From JAGOBP01 sp046328575 (GTDB taxonomy: Bacteria > Chloroflexota > Anaerolineae > Fen-1058), in the NCBI GenBank assembly GCA_046328575.1, contig JAXLWI010000007.1, positions 33,905 through 97,904 on the forward strand: a stretch of DNA of 64,000 nucleotides. The letters run 5' to 3'. The notes under the pieces were generated by a model that worked only from the letters and a program-made list of their open reading frames with translations, was not told the origin of the DNA and did no database searches. Each line of letters begins with the position of its first letter. The first letter of the stretch is position 1. The position numbers and the translations under genes are program-made. Below are positions 54,098 to 62,642 of this stretch, piece after piece.

Positions 54098-55531
54098 ATG
54101 AAGCAACGCGATATCTACTTGCTCTCGTCACGCCAACTCAGCCCGGAAGTCATTGCCGTGGCCTTCGCCAAGACCAGCCGCTCGCCAGAATCCTTCCGCG
54201 ACATCGCCGCTGAATTGACCGATGAAAAATCGGCGGAATTTCACGAAAAATGGGTGGTTGGCTACGGCCACGCCAGTGTCGCCGAACACGCCGTATTACA
54301 CCTCGCGTTTGAGAACGTCTCCCGATTGGCGATTGAAGCGATCGAGAGCAATCGGTTGGCCTCGTACACTGAAAAATCGACGCGCTATCAGATCTTCGAT
54401 CGCGATGCTTTCTACACGCCGCCCGCCATCACCAACTCGCGTCACGCCGCACTGTACGCCGATACTATCCATTTGCTGTTTGATACCTACTTTGACAGCA
54501 TTGAACCGGTGCGCGAAGTGATCCTGCGCAAGTATCCGCGCCAGGAAAATGAGCCGGAAAAGAAATATGAAGGCCGCATTCGCAGCAAGTGGATCGACAA
54601 CTGCCGTTATTTGCTGCCCACCGCTACACTGGCCAACGTCGGCATGACAGCTAATGCGCGCGTATTGGAGCACGCTATCAGCAAACTACTCTCCCATCCG
54701 TTGGAGGAAGTCCGCGCGATCGGGGAGGAGATGAAACATGTGGCGCAGCAGGAAGTGCCGACGCTGGTCAAATACGCCGATCGCAGCGCCTATCTGGCCG
54801 AGGCTGCTCAGCGCTTGTTGAACCTGGGACCTCGCGCACGCCTGCTACCAGCCGAGGTGCAGCCAAAGACCATTGAGGCCGCGACACTCATCGATTACGA
54901 CCAAGACGCGGTGACGCGTGTTGCCGCAGCGTGTCTCTATCCACTGGCGGGTGTGGATTATGCTCACGTGCTGGAACATGTCCGGTGTTTACCGGCGGCG
55001 GAACAAACCGCCATCATTCAAGCCGCACTGCAAGAGCGCGACGACTTCGACGTACCGCTGCGCGAATTGGAACACACCACTTGCACCTTTGATTGTGTGA
55101 TGGATCAAGGCGCATACTTCGATATCAAGCGGCATCGCATCATGACGCAGACGCCGCAGCCGCTGGGCATTCAATTGGGTTATGCTACGCCCAAAGCCAT
55201 CGTAGACGCTGGGTTTGCCGATCGCTATCGGCGCGCGATGGACGCCGCCATCGCCGTCTATCGCACCCTGGCTGTTACACTGCCGTATGAAGCCGCATAT
55301 GTGCTGCCAAATGCCTTCAATCGACGCGTGCTGTTGACGTTGAACCTGCGCGAACTCTTCCACTTCACGCAGTTGCGCGGTGGGCCTAACGGTCACTTTG
55401 CCTATCGCCGCATTGCGCTGAAGTTGTACGAGATCGCCAAACGCATCTATCCCGCCTTCACGCCTTTTATGCGTTGCGAGAAGTATCCAGCGTCTGCCGA
55501 CATCGAACGCGAATTCTTCGCGCAGGTGTAG
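54098..55531 (+). CDS. ThyX-like protein with two ThyX domains
   Basis: A 477-residue protein, about twice the length of normal ThyX (FAD-dependent thymidylate synthase, about 220-250). The N-terminal half has GHASVAEHA (57-65) and ASYTEKSTRYQ (88-98), close to ThyX motifs, but SNR (84-86) stands where RHR is expected. The C-terminal half has ELEHTTCTFDCVMDQGAYFD and RHRIMTQTPQPLGIQLGY (about 352-369), keeping RHR but losing the Ser and second Arg of RHRxxSxNExSxR. The two halves may complement each other in one chain, or the enzyme may have changed its job. A terminator follows, so it is the last gene of the operon or a separate unit. Confidence 0.8.
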   Translation: MKQRDIYLLSSRQLSPEVIAVAFAKTSRSPESFRDIAAELTDEKSAEFHEKWVVGYGHASVAEHAVLHLAFENVSRLAIEAIESNRLASYTEKSTRYQIFDRDAFYTPPAITNSRHAALYADTIHLLFDTYFDSIEPVREVILRKYPRQENEPEKKYEGRIRSKWIDNCRYLLPTATLANVGMTANARVLEHAISKLLSHPLEEVRAIGEEMKHVAQQEVPTLVKYADRSAYLAEAAQRLLNLGPRARLLPAEVQPKTIEAATLIDYDQDAVTRVAAACLYPLAGVDYAHVLEHVRCLPAAEQTAIIQAALQERDDFDVPLRELEHTTCTFDCVMDQGAYFDIKRHRIMTQTPQPLGIQLGYATPKAIVDAGFADRYRRAMDAAIAVYRTLAVTLPYEAAYVLPNAFNRRVLLTLNLRELFHFTQLRGGPNGHFAYRRIALKLYEIAKRIYPAFTPFMRCEKYPASADIEREFFAQV

Positions 55532-55550
55532 GCCGCCGGACTATCAAATA

Positions 55551-55593
55551 CAATTGCCCCGTCCTCGACGCGAGTGACGGGGCAATTCTTTTA
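55551..55593 (+). terminator. Rho-independent terminator after the ThyX-like gene
   Basis: CAATTGCCCCGTC and GACGGGGCAATT arms around 11 bases, followed by CTTTTAG. It lies just before the convergent lipoprotein gene. Confidence 0.87.
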
Positions 55594-55602
55594 GTGGCGG
55601 AC

Positions 55603-56172
55603 TTACTGACAGTTCAGCTCGCCGACCGGAATGTCATATTGTTTCTCGATCGATTGGCCGTCGCCGGACACGACTTTGACGACCCCGATCAAGCGCGAGC
55701 CGCGCTCCCACAAAATGTCCACAAATTTGCTAATCGATTCAACACCCTGATTAAAGTATTGATACTCGCCGTTGCCGCCCGTCGACTCGATCGAAATTTG
55801 CACCGTGACATTGCCGGGCTTGTTGGCCGTGGGTGATCGGCGGCAACTGACCACATACACAGCTACTGTCAACGGTCCGGCTGAAGTGGGCGTTGGCCGC
55901 ACACGTGTCGCCGCTCGCGTAGCGGTCAAGGTCGGGACCAGCGAGGGCGGCAGCGTCGGCGTCGCAGTCGGCGGCACGGCCGTTGGCTCAGGCGGTGGAG
56001 GGGTTTCAGTCGGCAGCACCAGCACCGGCACGCTCTTGCCTGGAGCGCGTGTCACATTTAACTCCGGTACGGGAGTGGGCGTATACGGGCGAGGGGTTAT
56101 CGCGCTGCGACCACAGGCTCCCAGCAAAATCGCAAGACAGAGAAGGAGCAGCACCAACAACGTTCGCTTCAT
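55603..56172 (-). CDS. Lipoprotein with Pro/Thr-rich linker
   Basis: A 189-residue protein from the ATG at 56172 (GGGAG upstream). The signal LLVLLLLCLAILLGACG ends in a lipobox Cys; a Pro/Thr/Val linker of about 80 residues (PTETPPPPEPTAVPPTATPT) follows; the last 85 residues are a beta-rich domain (PLTVAVYVVSCRRSP, VTVQISIESTGG, GELNCQ) with two Cys that may form a disulfide. I do not recognise the family. Confidence 0.78.
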   Translation of the reverse strand: MKRTLLVLLLLCLAILLGACGRSAITPRPYTPTPVPELNVTRAPGKSVPVLVLPTETPPPPEPTAVPPTATPTLPPSLVPTLTATRAATRVRPTPTSAGPLTVAVYVVSCRRSPTANKPGNVTVQISIESTGGNGEYQYFNQGVESISKFVDILWERGSRLIGVVKVVSGDGQSIEKQYDIPVGELNCQ

Positions 56173-56213
56173 ACCAGGTCTCCCGCGGCAATCTCCCCAG
56201 CCAAGGCGAAACC

Positions 56214-56222
56214 ATTGTACCA
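56214..56222 (-). promoter_or_regulatory. Extended -10 promoter for the lipoprotein
   Basis: Minus strand TGGTACAAT, 42 bases before the ATG at 56172. Confidence 0.5.
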
Positions 56223-56266
56223 CTGCTCCGTTTGTCTGACGTTTGAACTCTCAAACCAAACCAGGG

Positions 56267-56476
56267 TTATGGGACGAACAGTTTAAGCCAGTTGGTGTTG
56301 CAGAAGATGCCGCAGGCCAGCAGCACGAAGATAACGAATAAAATCGGTCCGCAGCCGCAACCCACCACGCTGCCGCTGCCAAAGCCAAACATGCGCTGCA
56401 ACCATCCGAACAACTTGTCCAACAAGAACAGTTGCAGCAAGCCCATCAAACAGCCGGGACGATTATCGCGATACAT
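56267..56476 (-). CDS. Small membrane protein (69 residues)
   Basis: One or two hydrophobic helices (LLQLFLLDKLFGWL and CGPILFVIFVLLACGIFCN) and four Cys in the second half. AAGGAGTGAGGT lies upstream and TATAAT (minus strand, 56507-56512) is a likely -10. The family is not recognised; it is short but has good translation and promoter signals. Confidence 0.6.
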   Translation of the reverse strand: MYRDNRPGCLMGLLQLFLLDKLFGWLQRMFGFGSGSVVGCGCGPILFVIFVLLACGIFCNTNWLKLFVP

Positions 56477-56566
56477 ACCTCACTCCTTAATTGAGAATCC
56501 AAGTGCATTATAGATCAGCCTGATCAAGCTACATGTCATACACGTCCCAGCTAGCTGACAATTCGC

Positions 56567-57013
56567 TCACGTCGGACGCAGTTGTTTTCGAAAATGGATC
56601 AAGCGTTCGGCCTCCTCATAACCGAGCGCGAGGTGCGCGCGATAACTCACTTCATTGTCGAGCCACGTATCCGAACCCATTTCCGAATAGCCTTGGGCGA
56701 GTGCCCATTGCTCAGCGGCTTCCACCAAAGATCGACCGATCCCCTGCTCCCGCAAGTCCGCGTCTACGTACCAGCCCTCGATGTAACCAACCGGCGAGGT
56801 GTCACACCCTTCACCGTATTGGCGCTGACCTGCTTCGATGAAGCCGCCGAGAGCGCCGTCACCGCGATCGGCAACAAACGTGATCATCGAATCATCAGCA
56901 CTCAGCGTAAGCATCTCGGCACGATGTTCATCAGCGGTATGATCGGGCCACAAGGTTAGCCGCATGCGCAGCCATTCAGATTGATCGCGTGTCTCAAGTC
57001 TGCGAATTAGCAT
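56567..57013 (-). CDS. GNAT acetyltransferase, aminoglycoside 6'-N-acetyltransferase-like
   Basis: A 148-residue protein. SEWLRMRLTLWPDHTADEH (about residues 12-30), GCDTSPVGYIEGWYVDADLR (about 69-88), EQGIGRSLVEAAEQWA (acetyl-CoA loop, about 89-104) and SDTWLDNEVSYRAHLALGYE (about 114-133) follow the AAC(6')-I pattern closely, including the FRKQL end. It would use acetyl-CoA to modify the 6' amino group of an aminoglycoside or a natural amine. GGAGGAACG precedes the ATG. It lies just after the terminator of the ATP synthase genes and has no mobile-element signs. Confidence 0.82.
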   Translation of the reverse strand: MLIRRLETRDQSEWLRMRLTLWPDHTADEHRAEMLTLSADDSMITFVADRGDGALGGFIEAGQRQYGEGCDTSPVGYIEGWYVDADLREQGIGRSLVEAAEQWALAQGYSEMGSDTWLDNEVSYRAHLALGYEEAERLIHFRKQLRPT

Positions 57014-57030
57014 CGTTCCTCCTTTGTGCG

Positions 57031-57073
57031 CAAATCAAAAAGCGTCGAGATCGACTAGCGACCTCGACGCTTT
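57031..57073 (-). terminator. Rho-independent terminator ending the F0 operon
   Basis: AGCGTCGAGG and the pairing CTCGACGCT arms; on the minus strand TTTTTGATTTG follows. It lies 25 bases after the atpF stop, so no F1 genes are co-transcribed here. Confidence 0.85.
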
Positions 57074-57097
57074 CAATTGTACACCAGTGAGTGCAGT

Positions 57098-57832
57098 TTA
57101 GCTCAGGCTGGCCTTTAACGCTTCCATGCGGCCCGACACTGAAGCATCGACGACGCGATCGCCGACACGCACCAGCAAACCGCCTAGAATCTTGGGATCG
57201 ACCTTGAATTCAACGTCAGATGCGCCACGGCTGGTCAGATCGGCTTTAATCGACGCTTGTTCGTTGGCCGACAGCGGCAATGCCGAAGTAACTTCGGCCT
57301 TCGCACCGCTCGCACTGACACCAGGCTCCAACAGCGCGACCTTGCCCGACTTCACACCACTGAAGAACTCGTCGACCAACGCGCGCTGACGATTGGCATC
57401 CAACGACTCGCCGACCAGTTTGTTGGCCGCCGCCATGGACAGCGACACCACCTGCGTGCGCAGGTCGGCCAATGCCTTGTTGCGCTCGAGTTCGGCTTCT
57501 TCTTGCGCCTGCGCCTTGATGCGGGCCACATCTTCGTTGGCCTTAGCAATGATGGCCGCGGCTTGTTTCTCCGCATTGGCCGTCATCTCGGCCACAACCT
57601 TCTGGCCTTCAGCGCGTGCTTCGTCCATACGCTTGCTGTAATCGGCCTCGATGTTGGCCAAGCGCGCTTCGGCTTTGCGCGCATCTTCCAGGCCCTTGGC
57701 GATCTTCTCGCGGCGGCCATCGAGGAACTTAATGATGGGCTTGTAAGCTACCGAGCGCAGCAACAATATCAGGATAACGATATTGACGATCTGCGCGATC
57801 AGCAGCGTGAGATTAATACCTAATTTTTCCAC
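57098..57832 (-). CDS. atpF: ATP synthase F0 subunit b fused to a delta-subunit C-terminal domain
   Basis: A 244-residue protein from a GTG start (GGAGG upstream). One membrane helix (IAQIVNIVILILLLRSVAY, about residues 12-30), a long charged coiled coil (about 35-165, the stator stalk), then residues 180-244 (LPLSANEQASIKADL, KVDPKILGGLLVRVGDRVVD) matching the C-terminal part of AtpH/OSCP. The normal six-helix N-terminal domain of delta is missing. The b-delta fusion is known from mycobacteria in a different arrangement. It would connect F0 to the top of F1. Confidence 0.9.
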   Translation of the reverse strand: MEKLGINLTLLIAQIVNIVILILLLRSVAYKPIIKFLDGRREKIAKGLEDARKAEARLANIEADYSKRMDEARAEGQKVVAEMTANAEKQAAAIIAKANEDVARIKAQAQEEAELERNKALADLRTQVVSLSMAAANKLVGESLDANRQRALVDEFFSGVKSGKVALLEPGVSASGAKAEVTSALPLSANEQASIKADLTSRGASDVEFKVDPKILGGLLVRVGDRVVDASVSGRMEALKASLS

Positions 57833-57845
57833 GCTGAGCCTCCGT

Positions 57846-58091
57846 TTAGGCGCCGACGACGAACATCAGGATCAGCGCCACGACCAACGCATAAATCGCG
57901 ATTGCTTCGGCAAAGGCGACGCCGAGGATCATGTTCGTCTGGATGTTCGACGACGCATCGGGATTGCGGCCCATGGCCTGCAACGCACCCTGCATCAAAA
58001 TACCGATACCGATGCCGGGACCGATCGCGCCCAAACCGATTGCCAGGCCGGCGCCCAAGAACCGAATCGCGTCAACAAGAGCCTTTTCCAT
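57846..58091 (-). CDS. atpE: ATP synthase F0 subunit c
   Basis: An 81-residue double-helix hairpin. The first helix has the glycine-rich AIGLGAIGPGIGIGIL, the loop has GRNPDA, and the second helix has GVAFAEAIAIYALVV with the ion-carrying Glu. The residues after the Glu (Ala-Ile) are not those of the Na+ type (Ser-Thr), so proton coupling is likely. GAGGAGG precedes the ATG. It forms the rotor ring. Confidence 0.97.
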   Translation of the reverse strand: MEKALVDAIRFLGAGLAIGLGAIGPGIGIGILMQGALQAMGRNPDASSNIQTNMILGVAFAEAIAIYALVVALILMFVVGA

Positions 58092-58134
58092 GTTGTGCCA
58101 TCCTCCTCAGTGGATAGTGATAAGTGAGTCCGAT

Positions 58135-59136
58135 TTAATGGTGCGCTTCTTCGTGGCTGTCGTGGCTTGCCATCGCGCCGCTGATGAAAGCCAGCGACAA
58201 CATGGAGAACACGAGCGCCTGAATGAAGCCCACGAACAGTTCCAGTCCGTAAAACGGCACCGGCAGAATGAACGGCATCAGCGACGTCATCACGAATAGC
58301 AGCACGCCGCCGGCAAAGATGTTGCCCAAAAGACGGAAGGCAAACGATAAGATGCGGGAGATTTCGGAAATCAACTCCAGGAAGCCTACCACAAAGAACA
58401 TGTAACCCATGCCGCCCTTTTGCAAGGCCGGAATGTTGATGAACTTGTAGATGTAGGCTCCACCTAACGCCCGGAACCCGAAGATTTGCACCAATACCAT
58501 CGTCACGAGCGCCAACGCCAGCGTGGTGTTGATGTCACTGGTCGGTACGCGGAAGAACGGCACGACGATGCAAGAAGTGCAGGCTTCGGCTGCCGCAGCC
58601 TCGCCTTCAGCCGCATGCGATTCAATCGCCACGGGTTGAGCGCGATCGACTGTATATAGCGTCCCCGCAATCAATTCGACCGGCTTGAAGCCCGAGCCTT
58701 CATGCGGCGTATGCAGCATGCCGATACTCTCCATGCCGGGCACCATTTCCATCCAGTTGGCAAACAGCACAAAGAGGAAGATCGTGGCCGAAATGGGGAA
58801 AATCTTCAAAGCGTTGGAACCGGCCACATTCTTGGCCAGCCCGTACAGGCCATCCATCATCAATTCGAAGATGTTCTGCGCCCCCGTCGGTACTTCGGCA
58901 TCGGGGTCGCCGCGGCGGATCTTGCGCATGGCCGAGAACACAAAGATCAACAAAACGGCATCGGCAATCAGCGTCGTGATGAGCGTATTCGCCACTGGGA
59001 ATTCACCGATTTTGAATGGCGCTTCCGCGGGCAAGGCCACCGCCGGGAAGTTGCCCAGCTTGCCGAGCACGCCCGCCAGGCTGCACAAGCCGACGATTAC
59101 GGCGATGAAGATAACCAGCTTAATCAGCTTGCTCAA
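58135..59136 (-). CDS. atpB: ATP synthase F0 subunit a
   Basis: A 333-residue membrane protein. I chose the TTG at 59136 because GGAGGA lies 8 bases upstream and the protein then starts with a membrane helix; a frame opening at 59220 would add a basic tail inside the previous gene. ILSFAFRLLGNIFAGGVLL holds the essential Arg, and ALVFSMLSLAFISGAM is the last helix. A loop with Glu/Ala/Cys (about residues 150-190) is longer than usual. It forms the proton half-channels. It overlaps the preceding small gene by 17 bases. Confidence 0.95.
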   Translation of the reverse strand: MSKLIKLVIFIAVIVGLCSLAGVLGKLGNFPAVALPAEAPFKIGEFPVANTLITTLIADAVLLIFVFSAMRKIRRGDPDAEVPTGAQNIFELMMDGLYGLAKNVAGSNALKIFPISATIFLFVLFANWMEMVPGMESIGMLHTPHEGSGFKPVELIAGTLYTVDRAQPVAIESHAAEGEAAAAEACTSCIVVPFFRVPTSDINTTLALALVTMVLVQIFGFRALGGAYIYKFINIPALQKGGMGYMFFVVGFLELISEISRILSFAFRLLGNIFAGGVLLFVMTSLMPFILPVPFYGLELFVGFIQALVFSMLSLAFISGAMASHDSHEEAHH

Positions 59137-59431
59137 GGGCTTCGTCCTCCTTCTTGGATTTCGCTGCCGACGGTGCCTGTTTGGCCCGCGCGCTGGCCAG
59201 CACGCTTCGCACCATCGCATATAAACTCACCGGTATGCTGAGGAGCAGCAGCCCCAGCACAAACATCGGTTTAGTACCTAATGCTCGATCGAGCAACAAG
59301 CCAACCACAAGCGCGACAATCACCAAGCCAACACTGATACAACCGGCCTGCGCGCCAATCAGGCTGCCTTCCGTTAGCGCTTTCCCTATCGTTTGCGCCG
59401 CAGGCGGCGTTTCAGGCTTGTTTTCGTTCAT
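59120..59431 (-). CDS. AtpZ/AtpI-like small membrane protein
   Basis: A 103-residue protein from the ATG at 59431 with two helices (QAGCISVGLVIVALVVGLLL and MFVLGLLLLSIPVSLYAMV) and a Lys/Ala/Glu-rich tail. This is the usual two-helix AtpZ/AtpI type that opens F0 operons and helps c-ring assembly or Mg2+ supply. Position before atpB supports it. Confidence 0.78.
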   Translation of the reverse strand: MNENKPETPPAAQTIGKALTEGSLIGAQAGCISVGLVIVALVVGLLLDRALGTKPMFVLGLLLLSIPVSLYAMVRSVLASARAKQAPSAAKSKKEDEALEQAD

Positions 59432-59444
59432 GGGACAACAGTCG

Positions 59445-59473
59445 CGCGCCCTCGTTGGAGGGGGCGCGCTCTT
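59445..59473 (-). repeat. GC-rich hairpin between nuoN and the F0 operon
   Basis: GCGCGCCC and GGGCGCGC arms (minus strand) around 9 bases. There is no clear T-run; it may weaken read-through from nuo into atp. Confidence 0.5.
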
Positions 59474-59535
59474 GCACAAATCTTAGCACAGCGCGCGCGG
59501 TTCGTCAATGTAAAAATTGGCACAACTTGCCGCGT

Positions 59536-61032
59536 TTATCGAATTGTCTGGGCCGCCGTCGTCGCGATGGTGTACCACGGCGCGGCGAGCACCCCCATGA
59601 CCAGCATACCTGCCATCGTAATGGCCAGCGCCACCTTGTACGAACCCTGAACTTTGGCTGGAATCTCATCGCCCTCCGATCGATCCACGTAAGCGACCTT
59701 GAGGATGATGAGGTAGTAGTACAGCGCGATGATGCTGTTCAACACGCCGACGATTGCCAGCCAGATCAGCGTATGCTGACCCGTCGAGTCGGTGTAGCCC
59801 ACGGCAGCGTTAAAAATGTAGAACTTGGCGAAGAAGCCCGCCAGCGGCGGTACACCAGCCAGCGATAGCATCGCGGCCAGCAAGCCCAGCGCTACGCCCG
59901 GCGATTTGCGGCTGAACCCGGCTAGGTCTTTGATCAACTCGCTGCCAGTGACGTTGGTTACGACTTCGACCACGGCAAAGGCGGCGATGTTCGTCAACAC
60001 GTACGCTGTCAGATAATACAACACACCGGCCGTACCCAGCGTCCCGACCGCCGCCACGCCGATCAGCACATACCCGGCCTGCGCGATCGACGAATAGGCC
60101 AGCATACGCTTGATGTTACGCTGCGGGATCGCCAGCACATTGCCGACGATCATCGTGGCCGTCGAGAGCGCCGCCACCAAACCGATCCACTGATCCTGCA
60201 CGGGGCCAAAGACCAACAGGAAGAAGCGAATCAGCACGGCGAAACCGGCGGCTTTTGATGCTACCGAAATGTAGGCCGTAATCGGCGTCGGCGCACCTTC
60301 GTACACGTCGGGCGTCCACATGTGGAACGGCACCGAGGCCACCTTGAAGCCGAAGCCGACCATGACCAACACCAACGCCACCATCACTGGCAACGTCTGC
60401 TGCCCGGCTACCAGTCGACCCAGTGCCGCGGAAATTTCGGCGTAGCCCGTCTGCCCCGTAAAACCAAACAGCAGGCTGAGGCCGTACAACAACACGGTCG
60501 AGGTGAACGCACCGAACAGGAAGTATTTCAAACCGGCTTCGGATGAGGGCCGCGTGTCCCGCAGAAAACCGACGAGCATATACAAAGCGATCGAGGTGGT
60601 TTCCAACCCGACGTACAACATCACAATGTTGTTGGCCGCCGCCATCATGCCCATACCCAGCGCGCTGAACGTGATCAGGCCGTAGTATTCGCCGTTGTGC
60701 TTGATCGGCTTGAAATCCAGCGAAATCACGCAGGTCAAAATCGCGGCGACGAGGAACATGACGCGGAACAGATATACAGTCAGATCGACACGCACCATGC
60801 CACCGAGTACCGGCTGTACCGCAGGCGCACCTTCGACCGTCAGCGGCACCATCTGCAACGCTACGACCACCAGAGTGATCAACAAACCAACGATCGTCAG
60901 GTAGCTCAGCATCCGCCGATTGGCGCGGCGATTCATGAAGACGTCCGTCGTGATGACGATGAAGCCCAGCATCAGCAGCAGAATTTCAGGCAGAACGGCC
61001 ATCAGGCCTTGAGTCAATTGCTCTGCAGTCAT
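59536..61032 (-). CDS. nuoN: NADH-quinone oxidoreductase subunit N
   Basis: A 498-residue membrane protein with about 14 helices. YVGLETTSIALYMLVGFLRD (about residues 140-160) holds the conserved Glu, and FGFKVASVPFHMWTPDVYEG (about 225-245) the Lys and His of the proton channel; NIKRMLAYSSIAQAGYVLIG and SLAGVPPLAGFFAKFYIF complete the antiporter-like pattern. It is one of the proton-pumping subunits of Complex I. It lies 6 bases after the nuoM gene. Confidence 0.95.
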   Translation of the reverse strand: MTAEQLTQGLMAVLPEILLLMLGFIVITTDVFMNRRANRRMLSYLTIVGLLITLVVVALQMVPLTVEGAPAVQPVLGGMVRVDLTVYLFRVMFLVAAILTCVISLDFKPIKHNGEYYGLITFSALGMGMMAAANNIVMLYVGLETTSIALYMLVGFLRDTRPSSEAGLKYFLFGAFTSTVLLYGLSLLFGFTGQTGYAEISAALGRLVAGQQTLPVMVALVLVMVGFGFKVASVPFHMWTPDVYEGAPTPITAYISVASKAAGFAVLIRFFLLVFGPVQDQWIGLVAALSTATMIVGNVLAIPQRNIKRMLAYSSIAQAGYVLIGVAAVGTLGTAGVLYYLTAYVLTNIAAFAVVEVVTNVTGSELIKDLAGFSRKSPGVALGLLAAMLSLAGVPPLAGFFAKFYIFNAAVGYTDSTGQHTLIWLAIVGVLNSIIALYYYLIILKVAYVDRSEGDEIPAKVQGSYKVALAITMAGMLVMGVLAAPWYTIATTAAQTIR

Positions 61033-61038
61033 GAGCGC

Positions 61039-62583
61039 TTAGCCTCCAAATCCCAGCAACGCCATCACCGGCTTAGTGCCGACTTGAATCATGTTCATGA
61101 TCCAGCTGGGGTAGACACCCACCAGAATCATCAACGCCGTAAACGTCCCTAGCGCCAGCTTATCGCCCCAGTTGTTCGGGCGCAGATCATGCCACTTGTG
61201 CGGATCCCATTCACCAAAGAAGACCTGCTGCACAACGCGCAGCACGTAGGCAGCCGTTAGCACCACGCCCCAGATCGAAATGATGGCGATGATGGGGTAG
61301 TACCAAATCTGTCCGAAGAACGGCCCGGCCCACAGACCCATGAAAATCTGCAATTCGGCGATGAAACCGCTAAAGCCAGGCATACCCATGCTGACCAAAC
61401 CGCCGACGATGAAGGCCAGTGTGGCGAGCGGGAAGTATTTGGACCAACCGCTGAGTTCGGGAATTTGCCGTGTGTGCGCCCGATCGTAGATCAAGCCGAC
61501 GACGGAGAAGAAACAGGCCGTCATGATGCCGTGACTCCACATCTGCAACACCGCGCCATTGATGCCGGTCTGATTCATCGTCGCAAAGCCCATCGTCACC
61601 AAGCCCATGTGGCTGACCGACGAGAAGCCGATGACGTACTTGAAGTCCTTCTGGACCATGGCGATGGCCGCGCCGTAGACCACGTTCACGGTCACCAGCA
61701 AAATCACGAACGGCATCTGCTCTTTAGCCGCTTGCGGCAGCAAACGCACCGCCGTCAAGGCCGCGAACGCGCCGAGCTTCATCAGCACACCCGCGTGGAT
61801 CATCGACACGGCCGTCGGGGCGGCAACGTGACCATCGGGTGACCAGTTGTGGAACGGCCAGATACCGGCCAGGACGCCAAAGCCGATGAAGATCGGCAGG
61901 AACCATAGGCGCTGAATCTCGATCGGGATGTTGCCCTTCATCAGGAGCAGCATGTCAAACGTGCGCTGTCCGGCCGGCAGACCCATCGCCACCGGATCAG
62001 CCGAGAAGTACACGGCCAGAATGCCGATCATGGCAACGATCGAGCCGACCAGCAGATACAGCGTCAACTTCATCGCCGCATATTCCTTGCGCGTCGAGCC
62101 CCAGTTGGCGATGAGGAAGTACATCGGGAAGATCGAGAGTTCATAGAAGAACAGCAGCAGGAAGAGGTCCAGCGACATGAACACGCCGAACACGCCCGCC
62201 ACTAGGAACATGAAGAAGGCAAAGAACTCGCGCGGGCGATCCTTGATACCCCACGAGATGAACACCCCCATCAGACCGACGATGCCCGTCAGCAACATCA
62301 TGACGAGACTGATGCCGTCCGCGCCGACGTGATAACTGATACCCAGCGATGGCACCCACGGCGCATTCTCAACGAATTGATACTGCATCGCCGGATCATT
62401 GGCGGCGGCCACTTGGTTGTATGAGAAGAACACGAGAACCGCCATCACCAGCGACACGAACGCACCAACGGCCGCGATGATCTTGATGGCCTTGGCCTGA
62501 TCTTTTGGCATCAACAAGATGATGGTGCCCGCAACGATGGGGGCAAAGGTCATTACAGTCAGAAATGGAAAGGGTGAATTCAT
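61039..62583 (-). CDS. nuoM: NADH-quinone oxidoreductase subunit M (copy 2 of the pair)
   Basis: A 514-residue membrane protein from the ATG at 62583 (GAGG upstream). VGADGISLVMMLLTGIVGLM (about residues 72-91), FYELSIFPMYFLIANWGS (about 122-139, conserved Glu), IWPFHNWSPDGHVAAPTAVS (about 225-245) and VIGFSSVSHMGLVTMG are the NuoM pattern. It pumps protons in Complex I. A second NuoM-like protein precedes it. Confidence 0.93.
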   Translation of the reverse strand: MNSPFPFLTVMTFAPIVAGTIILLMPKDQAKAIKIIAAVGAFVSLVMAVLVFFSYNQVAAANDPAMQYQFVENAPWVPSLGISYHVGADGISLVMMLLTGIVGLMGVFISWGIKDRPREFFAFFMFLVAGVFGVFMSLDLFLLLFFYELSIFPMYFLIANWGSTRKEYAAMKLTLYLLVGSIVAMIGILAVYFSADPVAMGLPAGQRTFDMLLLMKGNIPIEIQRLWFLPIFIGFGVLAGIWPFHNWSPDGHVAAPTAVSMIHAGVLMKLGAFAALTAVRLLPQAAKEQMPFVILLVTVNVVYGAAIAMVQKDFKYVIGFSSVSHMGLVTMGFATMNQTGINGAVLQMWSHGIMTACFFSVVGLIYDRAHTRQIPELSGWSKYFPLATLAFIVGGLVSMGMPGFSGFIAELQIFMGLWAGPFFGQIWYYPIIAIISIWGVVLTAAYVLRVVQQVFFGEWDPHKWHDLRPNNWGDKLALGTFTALMILVGVYPSWIMNMIQVGTKPVMALLGFGG

Positions 62584-62642
62584 AACTTGAGCCTCAAGAG
62601 AACTATCTTGACTACTGCTCAAGCGGACATTTGCCCGCTGGA

